Below the pieces are notes generated by a model. That model was not told the DNA's origin, searched no databases, and saw nothing but the letters and a program-made list of their open reading frames with translations. DNA of 64,000 nucleotides, taken from NCBI RefSeq assembly GCF_050003625.1, contig NC_134398.1, positions 79,640,003-79,704,002 of the forward strand. Direction: 5' to 3'. Below are positions 1-11,804 of this stretch, in pieces. The DNA comes from Haematobia irritans (Eukaryota; Arthropoda; Insecta; Diptera; Muscidae). A program made the position numbers and the translations under genes. Numbering within the stretch: position 1 is the stretch's first letter; each line of letters opens with the position of its first letter.

Positions 1-1182
1 TTGTCGCGAAAACCATGTATTTTGTCATTGTAAAAATAATTTTCGAGCGGAGAAAAATATATGTTGGTAATAAGCATTTAAATGGTTCTCAAATGCCGCA
101 AACATGTTCTATTATTTAAATGATAGAATTTGAGACCATTATATGGTCAGGAAAATCATGTATCTGACCATTCAATTTTTTGACTTTTTTGCAGAGAAAA
201 AAATATTTTTATAGTTTACGTATAGACATGTCTACAACCATTACATGGCCATAAAGACCATGTACATTGTTTTCGTGACCATTTAATTTTTTTAATTTTT
301 TTGCAGCGACAAGAATTTTATAAAAACATTGAGCAGGTACACACGATTTTCATTTTGCGCGTCAGTCGTGTGTTGATTGTTTCCTGGAATGGACGGAGAA
401 TACGGAATTATTGTGTTTTGTGTTAATTTATTTATTCAGAAATGGCACGTGGTTTTATGTGAATACAAAAAAGGAAAGTGTAATTGAAAAAAAATATACC
501 TGGTTTTTGTTCTGCATTTTGATATATGGTATAATTTTTATTTGCAGTTACATGATGTCTGCGTTTGTACATTTGATGGGCACGAAGTAAATATGGAATG
601 ATTACTTATTGTTGAAATTGAACCAAACTAGAGTGTGTAAAAATATGTGAAGTTTGCTTGCACGACATTATAAATACAAATAAACAATGAATTAGTTTAT
701 AAATAAATAAAAACAAATAAATAAAGTTGATTTTGTGTTTTCTTTTCTCAAGTGGCGTCCTTTTTTCGACGACGAAAAAAGTTTTTTCATAAAAATCAAA
801 ACATTTTAGGTTGTGACCATGTTCTTTTAACTAGAAGAAAAACATTTTTGACGAATAACATAACATTTTAGATCGTGACCATTGTCTTTTAATGGAAACA
901 AAATTCTTTTTATCAATATAATAACATTTTAGATGAGGACAATTGTATTTTTCTTAGAACCATGTTCACTGAGCCAACATGGTTGCAGGTTAAAATGTTA
1001 CATGGTCGCCGCAAAAATAGCTGCTATCATATTATTTTGCTCTTCGAATATGATTGTGGCAATCATGTTTCTTCTCTGCGTGTACGTTTTGATCAGAAGT
1101 GGGACTAGTCCATACACACCAGGGACTAGTCCTCTACCAGTTCTGTGGTTGATCCATTTCCCGTAGGGTAGTTCCACACTCT
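1..1182. other. AT-rich non-coding stretch with short degenerate repeats
   Basis: No gene is supported. The left part repeats 'gaccatgta/gaccattt' phrases. Between about 798 and 950 a unit of roughly 60 bp built around 'ataacattttag..gtgaccat' recurs three times imperfectly. The short reading frame at 933-1166 has no recognisable domain and lies in this repetitive DNA, so it is not called. Probably the remains of a MITE whose ends I cannot define. Confidence 0.4.
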
Positions 1183-1732
1183 TCCCAGCAAAAAATTGGG
1201 AGTTTTTCTAAAGGCACAACTTTAAAGGCACTTCCAAAAATGTCCTCACAAAGAAGTTAACTATTCAAACTACACAGGAAGTTTTCTTACTTCATTTTTT
1301 ATATTTTAATGCGTAATTTTTTGTTTTCTTTTTTCAAATAGTTAAAAAAAGAGTAAGAATAAATAAAATGGTACAAATTATTCAAATTTTGCCACAAAAT
1401 GCTAAATCCATTGTAGAAAAATCGATAATATTTGAAAATATTCGAGGGAAAACGTTTCATACAAACGTTAGAATGCATTAAAAATCATAAAAAAGTATAA
1501 AAATTATTTACTTGGGGAAATATCACAAAATTTTTAATTCACATTCAAAACACTGAATTCGGATCACACCTTAAGAAGTGATGCAAATCCATTGCAACGG
1601 CTGTTGAAACGGTGGACAGTCGTTCTATGTCAAGTTCATATTACATTCATCGCTTCTCCGCCAATTTTGTGCCACTTCCAGACCCAAAAAGAACATTTTC
1701 ACTTCTTTTTTGGCGACGCTTTTTTGCAGCAT
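1183..1732. mobile_element. 550-bp MITE, copy A (TCCCAGCAAAAA ends)
   Basis: Begins TCCCAGCAAAAAA and ends with a decayed inverted match (TTTTTTGCAGCATT). Its whole length aligns with the sequence at 7379-7918, including the shared phrases 'gcacaactttaaa', 'ggatcacacct' and 'aagaagtgatgcaaat'. It has no coding capacity. The right terminal repeat is damaged and no TSD is clear. Two copies with matching ends support a non-autonomous DNA transposon; the superfamily is unknown. Confidence 0.65.
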
Positions 1733-1988
1733 TATTAAGATATTAATTTGTGAAAGAATAGTTTTAATATCAATTACTATTTTTTATTCAATTAAATCAT
1801 TAGTTCAACCACAGCTTTATTTCATAAATATCAGACTTCTACCACAACCCAAGTAATTCGATTGTGCATGAAGGTATTTAGTCGAACTTTGTGCGTTGTA
1901 GTTGTATATACTTGTTTCATTTTTATAAAAATGTAAAATCGTAAATAGGTTTTCAAATTCTGGGGGGGCTAAAATTTTTCTGGGGGGT
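1733..1988 (+). repeat. Decayed 3' end of a DINE-like (family beta) element plus LINE junction
   Basis: At about 1838-1920 the text 'cacaacccaagtaattcgattgtg...gtatatacttgttt' is a diverged version of the terminus seen at 49.43-49.75 kb, but the hairpin arms are gone. The stretch that follows (about 1950-2030) contains a C/G-rich inverted motif (ctggggggtctaagccccc). It sits where the 3' part of the LINE should be and may belong to another repeat. Confidence 0.45.
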
Positions 1989-4713
1989 CTAAGCCCCCTC
2001 CCCAGAGGCCTTCCTACGCTTATGATCATATATCATCCTACAGGAAGGTCTCCTAATCGATCCATCAGGCAATAATCTAAATAGAAGGCCAAAGCACTCC
2101 GAAATCACCCTTCTCTCCCATCTACGAATCTTCTCCATCCAATGAGACGAAACACAAGACCACGAACAAAATGCATAGGACACTATGGGCCTAATAACCT
2201 GCGTATAAATCATCAATTTGACCCTCCTATCAAGGCCACCCCTCATCCGCAATACCCCACTGTACCCAAAGTACGCCGCCTTCGCCTTCCTCAGCACCCC
2301 TTCTACATGTCGTCCAAAGTCAAGTCTAGAATCGTACACGACACCCAAGTACCTAATAGAATCCCGAACCTGTATCACCTCATCCCTAATCTTCAGTCTG
2401 GGCGTATATCCCCTAAAATTCGGATATACCACACGCGGTCTCCCCGTGAAGACAATCGAAGTACACTTGGACTCATTAAGACCCAATCCCCATCTCTCAA
2501 TATCTGTCGAAGAACCTCCAGATATTGATTCAACTTCCTGCACACAGTCGCAGCCCTTGTGCCCGAGAACGAGAACAATCAGCACATCGTCAGCATAAGT
2601 CAACAGCAATCCACCATCAGTAGGGTTAGGGATTTCACTGACAAATATATTGTACAGCATCGATCCTAAAAGTGAACCTTGCGGAACACCTATCAAAACC
2701 GGATTTTGTCCAGATATCTTATCTCCAACCCTGATCCTATGTACCCTTCCCTTCAAGAAGGCAGCCACCATCCTCAATATCTGACGATCAAAACCAAAGG
2801 ACTGCAACTTGTACAGTAAGCCCGCGTGCCAAACCGAATCGAATGCCTTTGCGAAATCCAATCCGACCGCTATGGACCCATACTTCCTATCAAGGCCTCC
2901 AATGACAAAGTCAGTAAGGGCCATGAGAGCATGCTGGGTACCAAGATCAGGTTGGAATCCGAATTGACAATCTCTTAGGATGCCCACCTCATCAACCCTG
3001 GAATGAATCCTGACTAAAATAAAAAACTCAAATAATCTACCAAGACACGGGAGAAGGGAAATGGACCTATAGCCCCCACATGCACTACGGTCAGAACCCG
3101 GCTTTGGAACAGGGACCGATGGCCTCCTTCCAAGCTCTGGGGAAATATCCGATATTCAGGCAATGATTAAAAAGAACAGCGGGATGAAAGCTAATCACCT
3201 CGTCGGCCTTCTTCAACACAAAGTCCGGAATTTCGTCCACACCACAGGACTCACATCCAAGGCATCAACAAAGCCACATTCACACCACCTGTCCCTGTCC
3301 ATTAAACCCTCACCATCAGCCCTGAATAAACCCGAGAACTCCACCATCGGCGATTCATCATAAACATCAGAAATGGCACCATCTACAATTTCCCTAAAAG
3401 AATCATCCACCCCATCAGACACTTGTATCCCCTCAAGAAACCTAGCATAAACCTCAGCCCTTCGTTCATCCACCACAGCCGGAACCCCATCCTGATCTAA
3501 CAAATCCCCAACAGGTTCCCTTCTCCCTAAACCAGCATCCTCTTTCACTTTCCTATATGCCCTGGCATTCACCTTGATCCCCCGCAATCTGTCCCTGATC
3601 CGATCCCCCTCATGTACACGAATCGCCCCCTCAATAATTCTGTCCAGATTCCTAATATCCGCCCTCAAAATTCTATGTCTCTCGGGATCGCCCGACCTAT
3701 GCAAAATCCTACGCAAACGCCTGCGCTAAGGGATAAATCGAATAATGCGTGCCGGAAGGGCATCTAGAGCCGTCCCCCTAGAAGTCCGTCGAGGTGTCGA
3801 AACCCCCACACAATCCCGAATCACCTCACAAAGTCCGTCAATATAATCATCTACCTCAATCAGGGAAATGTTTCTGTCCACAGGTAGACTAAAGTCCGAT
3901 AAGAAACCCGTCAGGCGATCTCTGAAAACCTGCGTATCCATCCTATTATAGTCCAGAAAACTCGGTAACTCTCTAAGCTGCATTTGTCCAATATCAGTCA
4001 CAAACTGTAATGCCCTATGGTCCGAATCAAAATCATGCGTCCTCAAGCGTCCATTCGTCGTGGGAGCTAGTCCAGAGGAACATGTCAATAAACGATCCCC
4101 CCATATCACCCGGCCTCGTCGGTGCATCCGCTGGCCCTGTATAAAATTCCGGAGTATCATCAAGAAATCTCGTCAGCTGCTGTCCCCTGATGTTCATCCT
4201 AACATCCTCCCATTTCGGGTGTCTAGCGTTCAAGTCACAACCAATTATCATATCGTCAACGGGGCACAAGGCCACAAGACCATCCAAATCCGAACATCTA
4301 AAAGAAGCATTAGGAGGAAGATACATCGCAACTCCCAAAAAAGATGACCCATCATCCCTCCAAATCCTACAGGCACAGCTCTCTATCAAACCCGTCTCAA
4401 TAAAAACCCTCTCTGACCTAATGTTTTCTCTCACAAACACAGCCGTCCCACCCCCTCTACCAGTCCGTCTATCCTATCTGTACATTTTATACCCACCGAG
4501 AGAGAAAACATGCACATGCGACAATTTGTGCTCCGCCACCAACAACACATCCGGATAAATATTCCTTACAAAAATCCCAAATTGGTGCCGCTTATTCAAT
4601 TCGACAACGAGCCGTCGAAGCATATGACACACCAGCCGCAACATGGGACAATCTGTTAGAACGCGCCATAGCCCTGTCTCTGGACTCTTGCTTATTCTCA
4701 GCCAGCAACGCAA
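1989..4713 (-). pseudogene. LINE ORF2: endonuclease plus reverse transcriptase, broken
   Basis: Endonuclease fragments cover 4713-3726. They include a substrate-loop-like 'DVLLVAEHKL', the metal-site motif 'IIGCDLNARH', and the terminal 'SDHRAL' motif. One in-frame TAG near 4477 interrupts the first half, and frameshifts follow near 4100 and 3720. The linker (3716-3213) is in another frame. The RT domain occupies 2987-1989: QFGFQ at residues 8-12 of that segment, LDFAKAFD at 43-50, GVPQGSLLG at 100-108 and the catalytic YADD at 131-134. An upstream RT block (YRSISLLPCLGR) lies without a start codon just before it, at about 3000-3090. The thumb/C-terminal part is lost at the 3' junction. It once copied LINE RNA by target-primed reverse transcription; the present copy cannot make the protein. 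Confidence 0.85.
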
Positions 4714-5890
4714 CCCTCATGGGGCAATTCCGAGAGCTTGCAACATATCCATACAGATCACAATTCACACAACGGATAGCCCGCTCGTCCGCCGCCAAAT
4801 CACTCACTGACTCCTTCGGTGGCAAAGTACATTTACCCGGGCCGTGTGATCCAGCACACTTAACACATCTATAGGCCATCGTACAATTGGACAAAACTTG
4901 GGAAAACTTCTGGCAATTAAAACTTTGCTTAATATCGCGACCCTTATTCTTACGAAACTCCATCTTACAACTTAACATCAAGTCAATCTTATAAATCTCC
5001 TCAATCTCAGTGTCTCTGCCCAATCGCACGACCCACATGTTATCTGAAATATTAGTGGCATCTAAAAATACCACCCTAAACTTCAAAGCGGCAAAAAGCC
5101 CTCAACTTCCTGCTTGGTAAACTCATTCGACAAGCCCACTATCAGGATCGAGTATGGGAGAATCTCCTTAGGTGTATGGGTATGCATTTGATAACCCCGT
5201 TCCTTAAACGTATTTTTAGTCCTTTCAAAATTCTCTAGACCTCGGACCCTAATTGATAAGGTGGACTTACCTGCCATGCGTATAGTGAATTCTTCGTGTT
5301 TTAGGAATCTCTGAAGCACAGTTACGATCTCTCTCACTCCAAAATTATACAAGGTGATTGCAGGGAGAAATCGTCCAGAATTCGGCCTTGGTTTCTCGTT
5401 GTCGTTCATACTTCCTCAGCAGGTTTGTCCTTCAGGTTGTTTTTCTTGGGTATAGCCCCCTTGAAACTATTATCTTCCTTCTTAGAAATGGGTTTCTCAT
5501 TCGCACCAGTATTCTTCTTGGATTTTCTTCGTCTTCCAAGTATCATCACTCATGACTTCATCATTTATGCTGTTGTTATCATCAATAATCGCCATACTCG
5601 GGGTTTCGGTTACCCGAGCAGCTGTTAATTCAGAAACTCCCCCAGTAATGGAATTTCTCAATTTTTCAATTTCATTGGTCAATTTCTGGATTGTTAAAGT
5701 TAGGGCATTAATCTGTTGCCTTTGTTCTTCAATTATTTCATTAATCTGCCATCAGTATTAGGCCCTGTAGAGGCCAGTGCAACGGCTTCCTCACGTTCAC
5801 CGCTGCACTCGCTGATTTCCTTGTCCAGTTCCTTTAGTTTATTCAAATTGAATATTTCCACTGCCTACAATGCGATCCTCAAAATCGCAA
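4592..5890 (-). pseudogene. LINE ORF1: Gag-like protein with CCHC zinc knuckles, broken
   Basis: Three overlapping frames form one former gene. The N-terminal part (about 5890-5497) is charged and coiled-coil-like, with many E/K/Q residues. The middle (5409-5083) resembles the PRE_C2HC region of jockey-type Gags. The C-terminal part (5086-4592) carries knuckle-like cysteine clusters, including CVKCAGSHGPGKC and CVNCDLYGYVASSRNC. At least two frameshifts (near 5740 and 5470) and a 4-base overlap near 5083-5086 separate the pieces. Such proteins bind LINE RNA and form the ribonucleoprotein. The true start codon cannot be fixed. Confidence 0.75.
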
Positions 5891-6308
5891 GGCACATAAA
5901 ATCGAATTGGCTTAACTCGCTGCCTACGATGCAATTCTCACTTTTCCAAGTAAGAACCAAATTTTGCCAAATTTTTGAAGACTACTATTTCTTCTCAAAA
6001 ATGCAGGTAAGTAATCACAAAATGACAAGATCTCAGAGATTATATTCGCTGTTTCAAACTATCCCCGTCGAGATTAAATTTTACTAGTGTTGAAGAACAA
6101 AAGCCGTCGGCAAATCACAACTTCACCAAGTTGAAAAGCCGTCGGCAAAACAATAGTTCTTTCACTATTCTGAGTCGTCACTTTTATACGACCAGACTTT
6201 GCTTATAGTCTTTATTTTTCACTGAGAACCCACACTGACACCTTTACCGCGTCCAGACATGTCGATTTATTTGTTCTTTTTTTCACAAAACACTAATGAT
6301 GGGTACCG

Positions 6309-6690
6309 TACTGGAAATAGAAAAAATATTAATGGAAAATGCATATTTTTATTATTTTCGGATATTTTTCATATTTATAAATCCAAAAGAAAGAATGTTT
6401 ACCATCATGTTACATAATGCATCTAATTAATTTATATACAGGTATACTACTCTCTACTTGGATTCACACTGAAAAAGGCAGGTAAAACAAAAATGCAATT
6501 CAACGCAACTTCAAGGTGAATCTTCCAGCAAACCCATACCGCTCTTGGCTTTAAGAAAACTAGGAGTGAAATTTACAACTTTAAAAGATCGATACGGTTC
6601 CCACCTTTTGATTGCAAACATATTCTTATATATTTGATGAAATGATGGAGTTGATGGGATTGATTGGTCAATTTCACGAAATAAAATTGG
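6309..6690. repeat. Dispersed 380-bp repeat, copy 1
   Basis: Aligns over about 380 bp in direct orientation with 35409-35790: shared 'ctggaaatagaaaaaa', 'ggcaggtaaaacaaaaatgc', 'aacccataccgctc' and 'ggttgattggtcaatttcac'-like phrases. No terminal repeats, coding capacity or tail were identified. It lies just outside the LINE 5' end. Family unknown. Confidence 0.6.
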
Positions 6691-7072
6691 TCACTAAAAG
6701 AAATGAATAAAAACTAAATTATTTTAGTTCGTTTAATGTGAACAGACTTCAATGGAGAACGACATTCACATTTCACAATTGCTTACCTTCAATTGTTTTC
6801 CATTTTTACAATACCACAAATCACAAACACATGTAATTTCAAATGTTTTTGTTTACCACGTGGTCATTTGTTGTTGCACACTTTATTTATTTCAACCCTT
6901 TGCTATGATTTTTTTATGCGCACATTTCGAACGCAGACAGAATGTCGCCAATCATATTTTTCAATTTACGCGAAAAACAAAAACTCAATCGTTCGTTACG
7001 AGTTACTTCCACAGACTGATCTCTCCATCATACCCATTCTCTTGTTCTCTTTTCGCTCTTTCTCTCCTTCGC
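6691..7072. other. Intergenic sequence, no feature recognised
   Basis: AT-rich with no domain-bearing frame. Two overlapping short frames at 6752-7159 have no recognisable domains and run into the following ATTGA-rich repeat, so they are not called. Confidence 0.3.
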
Positions 7073-7374
7073 TCAAAATTATTCAATTTCAATCACAAAG
7101 GTGATTGGATCAATCACATTTTTAATTGGAAACGGAAAATTTTTCAATCACGTTTGTAATTGAAAATTATTTCCAAATTGATTAACAAATTGATTGAATC
7201 CATTAATATTTTAATTGGAAACGTAATAAGTATTAATAATTTTTTTAATTGCATTTTAGTCGGATTTGATTAAATAATGAATTGAATCAATTAACATATT
7301 AATTGAATCCGTTTCCAAATACAATTAAGTGTTTAATTGAAAAAAAAAAAAATCGGTGATACTTTTTTGTGTGT
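7073..7374. repeat. ATTGA-rich MITE fragment
   Basis: A run of interlocking 'tcaat', 'attga' and 'aattg' phrases ends at 'cttttttgtgtgta'. It closely resembles the composition of the 8030-8668 and 34640-34905 elements and has the same type of end (..TTTTTGTGTG before TA). The left boundary is unclear. Confidence 0.45.
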
Positions 7375-7378
7375 AGCA

Positions 7379-7918
7379 TCCCAGCAAAAAAATTTGGAGG
7401 TTCTTCCAACAGCACAACTTTAAAAGCACTTCCAGAAGATGTACTCCCAATGATGTTCTTTATTTTAACTACACAATTTAATTCAATTTTTTATAACTTG
7501 CTTTTTTCATATTTTTAGTGGGTAATGTTAACTTTTTTGTTTCAAATAGGTTAAAAACAGAGTAAGAAGAAACAGAGAAGAATAAAATGGTACAAGTTAT
7601 TAAAATTTTGCCGAAAAAATGCTAAATCCAATCTGAAAAAATTGTGAGTTTTTAAACAAGCGTTAGAATCCATTAAAAATTATAAAAACTATTTATTTGA
7701 CAAAATATCACAGAATTATTTAATTTACTTCTAAAACATTGAATTTGGATCACACCTAAAGAAGTGATGCAAATTCAGTGCAACGGCTGTTGAAATGAAG
7801 ACTTCCGCCCTATGACAAGCCCATGTTGAATTCATCGCTTCTGCGTCAAGTTTGCACCACTTCCGGATCCAAAAAGAACATTTTCATTACTTTTTTGTCG
7901 ATGCTTTTTTTGCTGGGA
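7379..7918. mobile_element. 540-bp MITE, copy B (TCCCAGCAAAAA ends)
   Basis: Intact terminal inverted repeats: TCCCAGCAAAAAAA at the left, TTTTTTTGCTGGGA at the right. It aligns end to end with copy A at 1183-1732, which confirms the boundaries. No coding capacity. It abuts the ATTGA-rich fragment on the left. TSD not evident. Confidence 0.75.
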
Positions 7919-8029
7919 TAATTCATAAAAATTAAATATTGAGAAGATTTTTTATAAGAAACGCATATTTTCTTTTATTTCAAAGAAAACTAAATAAGAT
8001 TTTGGAGGCGCAATATATATTTTTTGATT

Positions 8030-8668
8030 GAAATTTATTGACAATATCAACTAATAATTTAATTAATTCAATCAAATAGTTGATTGATTTTTGTCGCAAA
8101 ATTAATTAAAATTTTAATTGATTCAATTAAAACTGTGATTGAAGTTTTTGTCAAAAACCAATCACTTTTTTAATGGAGCCACCGTGGTGCAATGGTTAGC
8201 ATGCCCGCCTTGCATACACAAGGTCGTGGGTTCGATTCCTGCTTCGACCGAACACTAAAAAGGTTTTCAACGGTGGATTATCCCACCTCAGTAAGCTGGT
8301 GACATTTCTGAGGGTTTCAAAGCTTATCTAAGTGGTTTCAGTGCAATTTGGAACGCCGTTCGGACTCGGCTATAAAAAGGAGGTCCCTTGTCATTGAGCT
8401 TAACATGGAATCGAGCAGCACTCAGTGATAAGAGAGAAGTTCACCAATGTGGTATCACAATGGACTGAATAGTCTAAGTGAGCCTGATACATCGGGCTGC
8501 CACCTAACCTAACCTAATTGATTCAATCACACAATTAATTGATTCCGTGACAGAATTCAATTAAATTTTTAATCGAAAATCGTGTAACCAACAAAATGGG
8601 ACATTTCAATTAAAAAAATGATTGAATCTGCGATTTTCGTGATTGAAATAAAACAAAATTTTTGTGTG
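8030..8668 (+). mobile_element. ATTGA-rich MITE interrupted by a SINE
   Basis: The two halves (8030-8174 and 8515-8668) join into one sequence that aligns with the opposite strand of 34640-34905: shared 'agttgattgatttttgtcgc', 'caattaattgattccgtgac' and 'gcgattttcgtgattgaaat'. The right end reads ..TTTTTGTGTG followed by TA. The SINE insertion is younger than this element. Confidence 0.65.
8175..8514 (+). mobile_element. tRNA-derived SINE, complete copy
   Basis: A tRNA-like head of about 75 bp carries an A box (TGGTGCAATGG) and a B box (GGTTCGATTCC) with a 'CTTGCATA' anticodon-arm remnant. An unrelated body of about 230 bp follows, ending CACCTAACCTAACC. A 4-bp TAAT flanks both sides (8171-8174 and 8515-8518), and removing the SINE rejoins the host MITE. 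RNA polymerase III would transcribe it from the internal boxes; movement needs a LINE's enzymes. Other copies lie at 16972, 26495, 39416, 50690 and 55411. Confidence 0.85.
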
Positions 8669-9893
8669 TAGGAGAGAAAAAAAGTCATCCTTGTCAGAAT
8701 GACGACTCGTAATTTCATTTTCGATTTAAAATGCATTTTAGTCGATTGGTAAATGATAAATTTAAGTTATACTAATTCAAGCATTTTTATTAATTTTTGT
8801 TTTATACTAATAAAAACAAATTGAATAAGAATATAATGCTCATATTAAAGTCCAATTGGATAACATTGTCCATTTAAAATCTGGTATTCGGTGTGTGGAT
8901 ATCGACAAAATTGTCTTATGTCCACCATCTGACAATAAAATTTCGGAAGATTAAAAGCAAATTTTCGGATAAATAAATGCAACATTTCGGAAGATTAAAG
9001 GCAAAATACATATTAAAAAATATATTTAGGATATTATGAAGTATTTCTATTGAACTTTATTCTTGATACTGAAGTCATATTGAAACTTCTGCCAGATCAT
9101 GGACAGCTCCTGAGTGAAAAAAGGTTCTCTCTTAATTAAAAAGACAAATATTTCCAATATTGAATGTGTCCCGAATTTGCAATTTCTCTATGACACAATA
9201 TATTCATACGAAAATATTATGATGAAGGTTTTAACATTTTGACTCGTTATGACCAAAGAATGGATTTACTCATTTCCTACCAATATCGAGAGACAGTGGG
9301 AACTTCAAGCCAAGTCATTTTATGACCAACTCTGTGAAGTTCTCCAACTTAAATACTCATAAATATTGTAAATATTACTAAGGATAATTCTACGTTTTTG
9401 GTTTCTGCCAGTTTCCTTTCCTTTTACAAGCTAATTAAAAAAAAGTATACACTTTTTTATTATCGTTGGTACAATTTAAAAACTTGAGTTTTCATCCCTG
9501 ATCGCTACCTCAGTTTCAAATTGACTGTTTGTACTTCAAAGACCATATTTCCGCCAAATGTGAGGAAATCTGATTGGAATAGGTGTAGGTATACGTTCAA
9601 TATGATACCAGAATAATATAAGCACTGTACAGAGATAAATATAAGCACTGTACAGGGTATCGAACAAACCGTGGGTCGGATTTCAAAGGCCTTCAACATC
9701 CCACAGAAAGCTACATGCTATAGAGGAAAGCCAAGGGAGGAAAATCGGTCGCCACACTGAAAAAACAGTGAACCCTTTTCCATTGCAAAATGAACTAAAC
9801 TGTAGTAATATTGACCATGATTTAGCCCTTAAGATTTTTTCAACTTGTCTAGTTTATAATTTTCTTAAATTTTAGTTCATCTAAAGGGTGATT
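8669..9893. other. AT-rich interval; contains a truncated piggyBac-MITE relative
   Basis: About 8683-8830 matches the left half of the 12755-13036 element ('gtcatc..gtca.aatgacgac', 'atttcattttcgatttaaaatgc'). A short local duplication, 'ataagcactgtacag', occurs at about 9617 and 9640. A MITE-like end 'cacactgaaaaaacagtg' starts near 9752, but I could not pair it with a right end. No gene is supported. Confidence 0.4.
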
Positions 9894-10808
9894 TGTTAAG
9901 AGCTTGATAACTTTTAAAAAAAAAAAAAACGCCTAAAATTTGCAAAATCTCATCGGTTCTTTATTTGAAACGTTAGATTGGTCCATGACATTTACTTTTT
10001 GAAGATAATTTCATTTAAATGTTGACCGCGGCTGCGTCTTAGGTGGTCCATTCGGAAAGTCCAATTTTGGGCAACTTTTTCGAGCATTTCGGCCGGAATA
10101 GCCCGAATTTCTTCGGAAATGTTGTCTTCCAAAGCTGGAATAGTTGCTGGCTTATTTCTGTAGACTTTAGACTTGACGTAGCCCCACAAAAAATAGTCTA
10201 AAGGCGTCAAATCGCATGATCTTGGTGGCCAACTTACCGGTCCATTTCTTGAGATGAATTGTTCTCCGAAGTTTTCCCTCAAAATGGCCATAGAATCGCG
10301 AGCTGTGTGGCATGTAGCGCCATCTTGTTGAAACCACATGTCAACCAAGTTCAGTTCTTCCATTTTTGGCAACAAAAAGTTTGTTAGCATCGAACGATAG
10401 CGATCGCCATTCACCGTAACGTTGCGTCCAACAGCATCTTTGAAAAAATACGGTCCAATGATTCCACCAGCGTACAAACCACAATAAACAGTGCATTTTT
10501 CGGGCAGTTCTTGAACGGCTTCTGGTTGCTCTTCACTCCAAATGCGGCAATTTTGCTTATTTACGTAGCCATTCAACCAGAAATGAGCCTCATCGCTGAA
10601 CAAAATTTGTCGATAAAAAAGCGGATTTTCTGCCACTGATTTTGGTAATAAAATTCAATGATTTGCAAGCGTTGCTCGTTAGTAAGTCTATTCATGATGA
10701 AATGTCAAAGCATACTGAGCATCTTTCTCTTTGACACCATGTCTGAAATCCCACGTGATCTGTCAAATACTAATGCATGAAAATCCTAACCTCAAAAGAA
10801 TCACCCTT
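9894..10808 (-). mobile_element. Mariner-like element, internally deleted copy A (915 bp)
   Basis: Ends AAGGGTGATT / AATCACCCTT flanked by TA on both sides, matching the full-length element at 60602-61907. Compared with that copy, about 370 bp encoding the N-terminal DNA-binding region is missing; the junction is at about 10634-10637 with 1-2 bp of microhomology. A 9-bp deletion removes three codons near 10502. Otherwise almost identical, so the deletion looks recent. It could still be moved in trans. Confidence 0.9.
9992..10636 (-). pseudogene. Mariner-like transposase, catalytic part only (deletion derivative A)
   Basis: About 214 codons corresponding to residues from about 146 to the end of the 361-aa transposase at 60709-61794. 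The three catalytic aspartates remain (in FSDEAHFW, FQQDGATCH and PRSCDLTPLDY). The helix-turn-helix half is deleted, and three residues after 'VQELP' are lost, with one W-to-Y change nearby. Without the DNA-binding domain it should be inactive. An upstream stub with the original start survives at about 10640-10695. Confidence 0.85.
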
Positions 10809-11136
10809 TACAATTTTTTTTGCAGGGGCCGTAAATAACTGTTATCCAGAAAATTTAAACTCAAAAACTCTTCATGTTAGTGTCAACGGAGACCTATACT
10901 GTCATATACCATAAGATTCATCTCCGAAAGCTCTTTCAGAATCTATGGTGATATTAAAAAAACGCTCCCAACTCCAAAGTTAACGGTTATTTTTCAACGT
11001 AAAAATAAAAGGTAATAAATAAAACTCTGTTTAGGAGTTTTATTTTTTCCTTCAGAAAACAATACTCTTTTTTGGAGTTTTATTTTTTTCTTCAGAAAAT
11101 AATACTCTTTTGTGGAGTTTTATTTTTTCCGTCTTA

Positions 11137-11368
11137 AGGTGGGTATTAAGTTCGAGTTTAGCCGCTAATTTTCACTAAAGTGAAAACTATATGAGTAAAA
11201 AACGTCAAAAAATTATACATATTTGTCGCAGATTTTATTATAACTTGATGGGGAATAACCCAAAGCAAATTTTCACAAAATTTATATTCCTTAAAATGGA
11301 TTATTAAAGAAAAGTAATCGTGAAAAAATGACGATTTTAGCTGCTAAACTCGAACTTAATACCCACCT
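11137..11368. mobile_element. Harbinger-type MITE (232 bp, TTA target)
   Basis: Terminal inverted repeats AGGTGGGTATTAAGTTCGAG ... inverted match ending ATACCCACCT, each flanked by TTA (11134-11136 and 11369-11371). A relative is at 57263-57476. A 3-bp TWA target duplication is typical of PIF/Harbinger. It is inserted in one arm of the hAT element. Confidence 0.75.
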
Positions 11369-11455
11369 TTAAATAAAACTCATATTCATTTATTTTTCTT
11401 TTTTTTACAATTTCTTGTTTTATTGAGTCTATCTCACATAAAGTTTGTATTAATT

Positions 11456-11804
11456 TATTTGTTTAATTTAACGAACATAATTTTTTCCAAATTTTCAACG
11501 GAAAGATTTGAACGCAGGTCGCTCAGTACTAATTTAAGAGCAGAGAATGCTCTTTCCACATTTACTTGGGTTACAGGAACACAGTGTACAGTTTTTGTTT
11601 TGTTTTTAAAGGTACTTCACAATTCTTCTCCTCATTATTTAGTTCCATATTGTGTTCTCGTTTATGCTTGTTGATCAAATGCCGCTTTAAATTGCTAATA
11701 TGGTCACCTTTAAAAACGCTTTTACACAGCCGGCATACATTTGCATTATCGACTTTTTCGTAAAAATCACGAGAAGTATTATCATAATTGCGACCCATAT
11801 TCAC
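11456..11804 (-). pseudogene. hAT transposase remnant: BED finger joined to dimerisation domain
   Basis: The N-terminal piece (11804-11571) starts MNMGRNYDNTSR and holds a BED-type zinc finger: CRLC, then H and H in NLKRHLINKHK. In an overlapping frame, a C-terminal piece (11596-11456) reads CVPVTQVNVERAFSALK..LRSNL and ends at a stop; this is the conserved hAT dimerisation motif. The whole catalytic middle is gone, so this is an internal-deletion product. Predicted product: none, or at most a short DNA-binding peptide. Confidence 0.75.

Larger units (their letters stand above)
1989..6262 (-). mobile_element. Jockey-like non-LTR retrotransposon (LINE), degenerate
   Basis: On the minus strand, from about 6260 down: an untranslated leader, a Gag-like ORF1 with CCHC knuckles, then ORF2 with an apurinic-type endonuclease and a reverse transcriptase. 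The leader has a short direct repeat (GCCGACGGCTTTT at about 6095-6110 and 6138-6150 on the minus strand). Several frameshifts and in-frame stops make it inactive. Unusually for a LINE, the 5' side is retained while the 3' end is missing: the RT frame runs into unrelated C/G-rich repeat near 2030, and no poly-A tail or target duplication is seen. Order and motifs fit the jockey/CR1 group; exact clade is uncertain. Confidence 0.85.

Noticed and set aside
2142..2598. Plus-strand frames across the LINE
   Set aside because: Antisense shadows of the reverse transcriptase frame.
4060..4558. Plus-strand frames opposite the LINE endonuclease
   Set aside because: Antisense to the recognised endonuclease domain; no motifs.
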